Below, piece after piece: positions 58,086 through 64,000 of a stretch of DNA of 64,000 bases (positions within the stretch are counted from its first letter, which is position 1; every line of letters starts with the position of its first letter). The DNA is taken from positions 124,001 through 188,000 of the forward strand of contig CALSMU010000011.1 of NCBI GenBank assembly GCA_943787535.1, in the 5' to 3' direction. The DNA comes from an uncultured Flavobacteriales bacterium. Lineage in GTDB: Bacteria; Bacteroidota; Bacteroidia; Flavobacteriales_D; Parvicellaceae. The translations under genes and the position numbers were made by a program. Under the pieces are notes generated by a model. The model was not told the DNA's origin. It was given only the letters and a program-made list of their open reading frames with translations, and did no database searches.

Positions 58086-59273
58086 ATGGGCATTGTATTA
58101 TTTGACGGTGTAGCTCACCAGCAACTTTTACCATTAACTTACACTAAACCTGTTGCTGCATTGCGCGTGGGTATTTTTACCATTCAAGAAAAATGGAATC
58201 ATTATTTGGGAGCTGAGACATCTATGCGAACGAAAGATTATTTGACGGAGAAGTTCAAAGGGAATAATACAAAAACGGAAATCGGCGTGTTTGCTGGGTT
58301 ATTGCCAGATGAGGATATCGTAGATACTATTAACAACCTCGAGGAAAACCAGCTATTAATGCACAATGATCAGGTGATTGCCATTTGCCCATTGCCTGCG
58401 GTGGAGGATATGAATGACTCACTTGCGAAAATGACTGTTCTTAAATATGAAGGGGATTTGAATATTATTAATCGCCCATGGGATATCTTTAAATTGAATG
58501 GTGAAGAATTAGAGAAGGATTTTGAAATAGTTAAAGCAGAAAAAGAATCGGAAGAAATTGAAGCATCTAATACCGTAATAGGAAATAGTGTTTTTATTGA
58601 AAAAGGAGCAAAAGTTACTTGTTCGATTTTAAATTCTACAACCGGTCCAATATATATAGCTAAAAATGCAGAAGTGATGGAAGGTTGCATGATTAGAGGC
58701 GGATTTGCCTTGTTGGAAAATGCTGTTCTTAAGATGGGAGCTAAAATATATGGCCCAACTACAATTGGATCGTTTTGTAAGGTTGGCGGTGAAGTTGGAA
58801 ATTCGGTTATGCAAGGTTATTCAAACAAAGGACACGATGGTTATATGGGGAATAGTGTAATAGGAGAGTGGTGCAACCTAGGTGCTGATACAAATACCTC
58901 AAACTTGAAAAATAACTACGGAAACGTTAAAGTTTGGAGTTACAAAGAAGAGGCATTAATTGATTCGGAAGAACAGTTTTGTGGATTAATAATGGGCGAT
59001 CATTCCAAATGTGGAATTAATACTATGTTTAATACGGGAACTGTTGTGGGTGCTTATGCTAATGTTTTTGGCGGAGGCTTTCCAGATAAACACATTCCCT
59101 CTTTTTCTTGGGGTGGTAAAGGTGGTTTTACTACCTATAAATTAGACAAGTCTTACGAAGTGGCAAAACAAGTGATGGCTCGAAGAAGCATTGAACTGTC
59201 AGCTGCTGACAAAGAAATTCTAAAGACAGTTTTTGAGAATACAGAAAAGTTTAGAGATTCGTTTGAAGCCTAA
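58086..59273 (+). CDS. GlmU-family nucleotidyltransferase-like protein
   Basis: 395 residues. The first 200 residues resemble a sugar-nucleotidyltransferase fold (IVLFDGVAHQQLLPLTYTKPVAALRVGI, where the usual G-x-G-T-R loop is altered). From about residue 165 there is a left-handed beta-helix of hexapeptide repeats (VIGNSVFIEKGAKV; GPTTIGSFCKVGGEVGNSV; GEWCNLGADTNTSNLKNNYG), as in GlmU and its relatives. The lost loop suggests that the first domain may not be an active transferase of the normal type, though such proteins are conserved throughout Bacteroidota. Likely in the nucleotide-sugar pathway. Confidence 0.85.
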   Translation: MGIVLFDGVAHQQLLPLTYTKPVAALRVGIFTIQEKWNHYLGAETSMRTKDYLTEKFKGNNTKTEIGVFAGLLPDEDIVDTINNLEENQLLMHNDQVIAICPLPAVEDMNDSLAKMTVLKYEGDLNIINRPWDIFKLNGEELEKDFEIVKAEKESEEIEASNTVIGNSVFIEKGAKVTCSILNSTTGPIYIAKNAEVMEGCMIRGGFALLENAVLKMGAKIYGPTTIGSFCKVGGEVGNSVMQGYSNKGHDGYMGNSVIGEWCNLGADTNTSNLKNNYGNVKVWSYKEEALIDSEEQFCGLIMGDHSKCGINTMFNTGTVVGAYANVFGGGFPDKHIPSFSWGGKGGFTTYKLDKSYEVAKQVMARRSIELSAADKEILKTVFENTEKFRDSFEA

Positions 59274-59300
59274 ATGAGTTTTACAGAATATTGTATGCAG

Positions 59301-59999
59301 TTAAATTTTTTGATGGAAGCTAAATTGAAGCTGATGCTTTTGCCATGAATTGGTTGTTTGTTGCATGATTCCTAGTTGAACTTTAAGTCCTTTTTTGATT
59401 ACGTATCCAGTTGCGACATACAATCTATTTCTATCAAAAATTTCTACACTATTTCCATTTCCTATGCTTCTTTGTCCATTGATGAAAATTTCATTATACA
59501 AGGCTAGGTAAATTGTCTTCTTATCCATTGAAGAATTGTTCAACGGTATATTTAAAAAGAAATTATATCTATAACGTGTTCTTAAATCTTGATTTTCAAC
59601 AAATCTTTGCTCGTATCGAAATCGGTGATTGGTATAGAAACGCTGACCAAATTGAACAGGAAATAGCGCTTCCTGGTAAATTCTACTCTCTGATGTAGTT
59701 GAATTATGTGGTCCATAACTTCCAGTAGTTACATTTCCATATCCGAGAGTTAGTTTAATGTCAGCTTTTTTTGGTTTATAGGTTATTCCTCCTCGCAGCA
59801 ATAATTGTTCAAGATCACCCGCAATATTCCAGTTCCGACATTGAATATCTCCTTGCACACCCCATGCACTTTCTTTGAAATTTGTATTGAAAAAGTACAT
59901 GTACCATGCACCTACTTCATCTTCATTAATTTGAGTTATTCCTTTGTTTGGAAAAAATAAGGAGATATTTATAATTATTAAAAAGATACTTTTTTTCAT
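59301..59999 (-). CDS. DUF2490 outer-membrane protein
   Basis: 232 residues. Signal peptide at about 1-22. The rest alternates aromatic and polar residues in strands of a small barrel (about 12 strands), with QRFYTNHRFRYEQRFVENQDLRTRYRYNF and a C-terminal Phe-rich strand (LQFSFHQKI), fitting DUF2490. The role is unknown. Its own -7 box lies 24 bases upstream. Confidence 0.8.
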   Translation of the reverse strand: MKKSIFLIIINISLFFPNKGITQINEDEVGAWYMYFFNTNFKESAWGVQGDIQCRNWNIAGDLEQLLLRGGITYKPKKADIKLTLGYGNVTTGSYGPHNSTTSESRIYQEALFPVQFGQRFYTNHRFRYEQRFVENQDLRTRYRYNFFLNIPLNNSSMDKKTIYLALYNEIFINGQRSIGNGNSVEIFDRNRLYVATGYVIKKGLKVQLGIMQQTTNSWQKHQLQFSFHQKI

Positions 60000-60023
60000 A
60001 TCTAGTAATGTCTAAAATTTTGT

Positions 60024-60031
60024 CAAATATA
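60024..60031 (-). promoter_or_regulatory. -7 promoter box for the DUF2490 gene
   Basis: The minus strand reads TATATTTG, 24 bases before the ATG. Confidence 0.5.
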
Positions 60032-60090
60032 CACAACGAATTAGTTCTAGTGGAGTTGTTTTTAGGTTGTTTTGTAGTTTTTTTTTATGT

Positions 60091-60282
60091 TCATATTTTT
60101 ATACCTATCACACACACATCATCTACTTGTTCAAAGTCACCTTTCCAATTACTAAAGACTTCTTTAATATTTTGATGCTGCTCTTCCATAGGTAAATGAG
60201 AAATTGATAAGACATACTCTCTCATTTTTTTAACCATAAATTTTTTGCCTTTTGCTCCGCTAGCCAAATTTGCTTTATATTC
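60091..60282 (-). pseudogene. Remnant of a SpoIIE-type phosphatase (C-terminal 63 codons)
   Basis: The minus strand encodes an open run ending in FEQVDDVCVIGIKI, stop at 60091-60093, and containing GAKGKKFMVKKMREYVLSIS. It lines up with the C-termini of the two whole phosphatases in this window (IEQIDDVCVIGLRI and FDQIDDVCVVGIRL). The front is lost: an in-frame TAA stop at 60283-60285 comes just before, and where DGxxDQFGG is expected the sequence reads YKANLASG. No start or PP2C metal site remains. It lies nine bases from a tRNA terminator. Confidence 0.88.
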
Positions 60283-60298
60283 TTATAGTTCCAAAACC

Positions 60299-60333
60299 AA
60301 AAAAAAAGCCCAATCTATAGTAGATTGAGCTTT
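60299..60333 (-). terminator. Rho-independent terminator after tRNA-Pro
   Basis: On the minus strand: stem AAAGCTCAATCTA, loop CTA, stem TAGATTGGGCTTT, then T. It shares AAGCTCAA...TTGGGCTT with the terminator after tRNA-Met at 8444. Confidence 0.85.
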
Positions 60334-60338
60334 AAAAG

Positions 60339-60413
60339 TCGGGGTGGCAGGATTCGAACCTGCGATCTCCTGGTCCCAAACCAGGCGCCTTGACCGGACT
60401 GGGCCACACCCCG
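60339..60413 (-). tRNA. tRNA-Pro (TGG)
   Basis: 75 bases. Acceptor CGGGGTG pairs with CACCCCG, anticodon loop TTTGGGA with TGG between CCTGG and CCAGG stems, T arm GCAGG-TTCGAAT-CCTGC, discriminator A. Transcribed after tRNA-Ser, 63 bases apart, with no promoter match between, so the two may be co-transcribed. Confidence 0.95.
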
Positions 60414-60476
60414 AAAAATCGGTTTTGCAAAGGAAAGCATTTTTGTGTAACCACAAAGCACTTTCTTAATTAATTG

Positions 60477-60564
60477 CGGAGAGACAGGGATTCGAACCCT
60501 GGGTACCCTTTTGGGGTACGCTTATTTAGCAAACAAGTCCTTTCGGCCACTCAGGCACCTCTCC
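60477..60564 (-). tRNA. tRNA-Ser (GCT)
   Basis: 88 bases, with the long variable arm of class II (GCGTACCCCAAAAGGGTACC). Acceptor GGAGAGG pairs with TCTCTCC, anticodon loop TTTGCTAA with GCT, T arm CAGGG-TTCGAAT-CCCTG, discriminator G. Confidence 0.95.
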
Positions 60565-60595
60565 GTATGTAAAGATCATTTCCCTTTCGGGATTG

Positions 60596-60603
60596 CAAAA
60601 ATA
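60596..60603 (-). promoter_or_regulatory. -7 promoter box for the tRNA-Ser/Pro unit
   Basis: The minus strand reads TATTTTTG, with TTTG 18 bases upstream, and 31 bases to the 5' end of tRNA-Ser. Confidence 0.6.
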
Positions 60604-60678
60604 ACACAGTTTTTGAAAACACAAACCACTTGTGGCTATTTTATAAAAAAAAATATGAAATAAAAGTAATAGCGTTAA

Positions 60679-61815
60679 TTAGGTTAAGTCACTGTATACA
60701 CCAAGTAGCTGATTTGTTAGCTCTTCGGAGTCGAATTTTTTTACGTAGGCTAGCCCTTTTTCAGCCATTAGTTTTTGTTGAGCTGGATTCTCCAATAGGT
60801 CATCTATCGTTTTTCCCAATTCTGCAAAATTATTCGTATCCACATAAATACTATCTGGTCCTCCAGCTTCAGGAAAACATCCACCTTGCGTTGTAATTAC
60901 GGGTACTCCAGAATTGAGCGCTTCTATAATGGGTATTCCAAACCCTTCAAATACGGATGGGTAAACAAAAATAGTAGACAATTGATAGATTGCAGGAAGT
61001 TGATCCATAGTTACATCTTTTAAAAAGATAAAACGATCTTCATCAATTTTTAGCTTCTGCATTTGAACTTTTAAAAAGTTGAAATATTTCGTTTTTCTGC
61101 CAACAACAACAATGGGTAAGTCGTTTTTCATTAATGGAATTGCTTGCAGTAGTGCGTTCAAATTTTTACGTGTCTCAATCGTGCCCACGTTGAGTATAAA
61201 TTCATCGGGTAGATTGAAATTTGTTTTAATGTGTTGTTTTATTTCTTCAGAATATTCTTTTTTAAAGTTCTCATGGCAAGTTTGGTATATCACCTTGATT
61301 TTTTCTGCGGGTACTTTGTAGTACTGAACTATATCTCGCTTGGTTTGTTCGCTTATGGCAATTACTACATCGGCATTTCGCGAAGCATACTTGAATTTAA
61401 TGTTATGAATTCTTCTATCTATTGCTCGGTAGTTTCTTGGAAACCTTCTGAATATTAAATCATGTATCGTAACCACATATTTAATTCTTTCTGCACCAAA
61501 TTTTCTTCTTCGCGGTATTTCATTGCTTAATCCATGAAATATTTCTATGCCATCTTTTAATAGAAATTTCTCTAAATTTATAGACCTCCAAAAACCTTTA
61601 AATGTTTTATGTATAGGGGTTTCTGGGAAACGTTTGTGGATATTTTTCTTTCCCTCAATAAAAGAGAAACGCGGGTTTTTAGCCGATTTAGGACTGTACA
61701 TGAAAAATTCATCCTGAGAATTTTTTTTCAGTAAACTTTTTATCAAGTCTCTACTGTAGTTACCCAAACCAGTATAGTTGTGGTAAGCTCTTTTAGCGTC
61801 AAATCCAATTTTCAT
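60679..61815 (-). CDS. Glycosyltransferase, GT4 type
   Basis: 378 residues. GT-B fold: the start MKIGFDAKRAYHNYTGLGNYSRDL contains the acceptor loop, VVTIHDLIFRRFPRNY and VIAISEQTKRDIVQYY lie in the first domain, and ILNVGTIETRKNLNALLQA, VYPSVFEGFGIPIIEALNSGVPVIT (E-x7-E) in the second. Such enzymes often use GDP-mannose or similar donors. Probably surface glycan synthesis. It stands downstream of dapD on the same strand, 26 bases from its stop. Confidence 0.9.
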   Translation of the reverse strand: MKIGFDAKRAYHNYTGLGNYSRDLIKSLLKKNSQDEFFMYSPKSAKNPRFSFIEGKKNIHKRFPETPIHKTFKGFWRSINLEKFLLKDGIEIFHGLSNEIPRRRKFGAERIKYVVTIHDLIFRRFPRNYRAIDRRIHNIKFKYASRNADVVIAISEQTKRDIVQYYKVPAEKIKVIYQTCHENFKKEYSEEIKQHIKTNFNLPDEFILNVGTIETRKNLNALLQAIPLMKNDLPIVVVGRKTKYFNFLKVQMQKLKIDEDRFIFLKDVTMDQLPAIYQLSTIFVYPSVFEGFGIPIIEALNSGVPVITTQGGCFPEAGGPDSIYVDTNNFAELGKTIDDLLENPAQQKLMAEKGLAYVKKFDSEELTNQLLGVYSDLT

Positions 61816-61841
61816 GTAAGTGTAAAACTAAAAAATATATC

Positions 61842-62660
61842 TTAAACGGCTACATTATGTTCGCGCAATGCATCGTTTAGGGAAGTTTTAAGATCGGTAC
61901 TTGCTTTTCTTTCTCCAATAATAAGCGCACATGGAACATTGTATTTGCCAGCGTTAAATTGCTTTGGATAAGTTCCGGGTATTACCACCTTTCTGGGTGG
62001 TACAACTCCTCTGTGTTCAACCGGTGTATCGCCCGTAACGTCAATAATCTTTGTTGACTTTGTAAGAACAACGTTTGCGCCTAATACAGCTTCTTTTCCA
62101 ACTCTTACACCTTCTACAACAATACATCTTGAACCTATAAATGCCCCATCTTCAATAATTACTGGTGCAGCTTGCAAAGGTTCTAAAACACCACCAATTC
62201 CCACGCCACCGCTTAAGTGTACATCTTTTCCAATTTGTGCGCAAGAACCTACGGTTGCCCATGTGTCGACCATAGTGCCGCTATCCACATATGCTCCGAT
62301 ATTAATATAACTTGGCATCATGATTACACCGCTTGCTACATATGCTCCATAACGCGCTACCGCATGCGGCACCACTCTTACGCCCAATTCTTTGTAATTT
62401 GTTTTGAGTGCCATTTTATCGTGGAATTCAAAAGGCCCAACTTCAATCGTTTCCATTTTACGAATAGGAAAATACATCACTACCGCTTTTTTGACCCATT
62501 CATTCACTTGCCATTCTCCATTTTCCAAGGGTTCAGCGCAACGCAATTCACCTTTATCTATTTTTTCAATAACAGATTCAATTGCAGTTGTTGTTTCAGT
62601 TTCTGCTAAAAGTGCTCGGTTATCCCATGCTTTCTCAATTGTTCCTCTCAGTATTTCCAT
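61842..62660 (-). CDS. dapD: Tetrahydrodipicolinate N-succinyltransferase
   Basis: 272 residues from the ATG at 62660 (MEILRGTIEKAWDNRALLAE), the normal DapD start; a longer frame begins at 62702. It adds succinate to tetrahydrodipicolinate in the lysine and diaminopimelate pathway. Left-handed beta-helix hexapeptides from about residue 95 to 210, with GAYVDSGTMVDTWATVGSCAQIG and GVGIGGVLEPLQAAPVIIEDGAFIGSRC. All features normal. Confidence 0.95.
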   Translation of the reverse strand: MEILRGTIEKAWDNRALLAETETTTAIESVIEKIDKGELRCAEPLENGEWQVNEWVKKAVVMYFPIRKMETIEVGPFEFHDKMALKTNYKELGVRVVPHAVARYGAYVASGVIMMPSYINIGAYVDSGTMVDTWATVGSCAQIGKDVHLSGGVGIGGVLEPLQAAPVIIEDGAFIGSRCIVVEGVRVGKEAVLGANVVLTKSTKIIDVTGDTPVEHRGVVPPRKVVIPGTYPKQFNAGKYNVPCALIIGERKASTDLKTSLNDALREHNVAV

Positions 62661-62772
62661 TGCTTCACTTAATTTTAGCGCTAAGTTAATAGGTTGTACC
62701 ATTTAGTAATTGAATTGTGGTAAATTCTATAAGATTGTTGATATTTGTGAAATTATTAATTGAATTTAGAAA

Positions 62773-63198
62773 ATGCCAAGAATAGTTGCTGTAGATTACG
62801 GAACCAAGCGGGTAGGAGTTGCAGTTACAGATGAGCTGCAGATCATAGCAAGTGGACTTACAACGGTGCATTCTAGCGAAATTATTCAATTTTTAAAAGA
62901 TTATTGTGATAAGGAAAAAGTAGAATGCATAGTAATTGGAGAGCCTAAAAGTTTGCAGAATGGAGATACAGATAGCACTGAATCCATTGAAAACTTTGTA
63001 CGGCACATGGTTAAAATATTTCCAGCAATCAAAATTGATAGAATAGATGAGCGTTTTACATCTGTTCTGGCTTCGAGAGCAATACTTGCTTCTGTGGCTA
63101 AAAAGAAGAAGAGACAAGACAAGGGATTGGTGGATGAAGTGAGTGCAACTATCATGTTGCAAGATTACATGGAAAGAAAGAGTAAGGGGTTTTCTTAA
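62773..63198 (+). CDS. ruvX: Holliday-junction resolvase-like RuvX/YqgF
   Basis: 141 residues. RNase-H-like fold: AVDYGTKRVGVAVTD at the start, IVIGEPKSLQNGD, DERFTSVLASRAI and VDEVSATIMLQDYM hold the acidic residues. The protein is a nuclease that helps with pre-16S rRNA 5' processing and possibly recombination. The usual partner genes differ among phyla; here it is near def, as in many Bacteroidota. Confidence 0.93.
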   Translation: MPRIVAVDYGTKRVGVAVTDELQIIASGLTTVHSSEIIQFLKDYCDKEKVECIVIGEPKSLQNGDTDSTESIENFVRHMVKIFPAIKIDRIDERFTSVLASRAILASVAKKKKRQDKGLVDEVSATIMLQDYMERKSKGFS

Positions 63199-63503
63199 AA
63201 ATAGGAGAAATGTTATGTTTTTAGGATTATTGCTCTTTTTATAAATTGCCTCATTTCAGCAATAGTGACTGGAGACGCGTAATTGCGTTCGACGAAGGAG
63301 AAAGAAGCATGGAGCGTAGGGAAGTCATGTTACGCAGTAATTGCCTTCATGAGGCTTGAGTTTTTTGGTTCGTTTTTGTGTCAAGACAAAAATGAATAGA
63401 AATTAATTAGAAATAACAGTTGAGTAATTACTATATTCTTACTGCAATAGTGAATAAGCAGATATAAAATATATATTTTTGCAAACTAATTTTAGATAGA
63501 AAA
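63199..63503. other. Intergenic region with small repeats
   Basis: No gene seen in 305 bases. It holds an inverted pair GCCTCAT (63248-63254) and ATGAGGC (63349-63355), two imperfect direct copies of ACGC(A)GTAATTGC (63275-63286 and 63332-63344), and a hairpin TTTTTGT-GTCAAG-ACAAAAA at 63373-63392. GGTTCGTTTTTGTGTCAAGAC is of a type that recurs between genes in this phylum. A -7 box TATTTTTG lies at 63474-63481 before def. Confidence 0.6.
63474..63481 (+). promoter_or_regulatory. -7 promoter box for def
   Basis: TATTTTTG, matching TAnnTTTG, 22 bases before the def ATG. Confidence 0.5.
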
Positions 63504-64000
63504 ATGATATTACCTGTTATAGCATATGGAGATCCAGTTTTGAGAGCTGAATGCGAAGAAGTTGAAGAGGGAACTGACATGACTTCAGTCTTGAAAGATA
63601 TGCGTGATACAATGCATCAAGCTTCAGGTGTTGGTTTAGCAGCTCCACAAGTTGGGAAATCGATTCGCTTATTTATTGTTGATGCTTCTCCGTTTGCGGA
63701 GGAAGAACCTGAAAATGAAGAGGAGGCGCAGAACTTTGAAATTCTAAAGAATTTTAAAAAAGTATTTATCAATCCAATTATTGAAGAGGAGAGAGGCAAA
63801 AAGTGGGCTTTTTCGGAAGGTTGTCTAAGTATTCCAGGAATTCGAGAAGAGGTAATTCGAGAAAATATTGTCAAGATATCTTACTTCGATGAGGAATGGA
63901 ATTTCCACGAAGAAGAGTACACAGGGGTCGCTGCAAGAATTATTCAGCATGAATATGATCATATTGAAGGAATACTTTTTACAGATCACCTTAATCCACT
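63504..64000 (+). CDS. def: Peptide deformylase, 3' end beyond the window
   Basis: 165 residues visible, and the frame is open to the window end. It removes the formyl group from the first Met of new proteins. The three motifs are all here: GVGLAAPQVG (about 46-55), EGCLSIPG (Cys metal ligand), and QHEYDHIEG (two His ligands and catalytic Glu). A polar insertion of some 15 residues (PFAEEEPENEEEAQN) between the first two motifs is typical of Bacteroidota members. Confidence 0.96.
   Translation, partial: MILPVIAYGDPVLRAECEEVEEGTDMTSVLKDMRDTMHQASGVGLAAPQVGKSIRLFIVDASPFAEEEPENEEEAQNFEILKNFKKVFINPIIEEERGKKWAFSEGCLSIPGIREEVIRENIVKISYFDEEWNFHEEEYTGVAARIIQHEYDHIEGILFTDHLNP

Noticed and set aside
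60000..60340. Prophage or insertion-sequence boundary near the tRNA pair
   Set aside because: No integrase, no transposase and no direct repeat of the tRNA 3' end is seen; only the phosphatase remnant hints at rearrangement.

Overview
The window is an AT-rich stretch of a Bacteroidota chromosome, most likely a marine or aquatic member of the Flavobacteriales. The evidence is: three proteins with type IX secretion (T9SS) C-terminal sorting domains; promoters of the Bacteroidota kind (TAnnTTTG at -7, TTG about 17-19 bases upstream); many TTG starts with weak Shine-Dalgarno sequences; and families largely confined to this phylum (DUF4294, GWxTD, GlmU-like nucleotidyltransferase, PorE-like OmpA/PD40 proteins, START-like protein). 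I see no phage, insertion sequence or CRISPR array. It is mainly a core-genome region with a few accessory patches.

Layout. 0-2.6 kb: end of an outer-membrane porin, an FMN-binding protein and three small unknown genes. 2.6-8.2 kb, minus strand: lptF/G-like permease, two glycosyltransferases and ribBA, followed by a START-like gene. 8.4 kb: tRNA-Met with promoter and terminator. 8.7-16.3 kb: an accessory block of three secreted T9SS proteins. The first is intact, the second (LamG, lamin-tail, cupredoxin, Ig repeats) is broken by about six frameshifts, and the third is an esterase; their sorting-domain DNA is almost the same. 17.6-20 kb: a fused AdoMet decarboxylase-spermidine synthase plus an arginase-family ureohydrolase (polyamines). 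20-24.3 kb: bioB-bioF-bioD-bioA, with bioA frameshifted near its 3' end. 27-32.7 kb: a 1659-residue fusion of an SLC12-like transporter to a P-loop ATPase, overlapping by one base a small MscS-like channel gene. This is the most unusual system in the window and is probably connected with ion or volume homeostasis.

32.8-37.4 kb: aroC, a dicarboxylate symporter and a PorE-like protein. 37.6-49.1 kb: two SpoIIE-type phosphatases with membrane domains (opposite ends), an HTTM protein, a TPR protein and second PorE-like protein, and hisS-hutH-hydrolase. 49.2-57.6 kb: YwqK-like repeats, an NhaC antiporter with an extra Ig-like insertion, glycosyltransferase 2, GWxTD protein, DUF4294, a zinc-dependent phospholipase-like protein and a beta-helix lipoprotein. 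57.7-64 kb: rpmE2, a GlmU-like gene, a DUF2490 protein, a 63-codon remnant of a third SpoIIE phosphatase, tRNA-Pro and tRNA-Ser, a glycosyltransferase, dapD, ruvX and the start of def.

All calls come from reading motifs and layout by eye; no database search was run.
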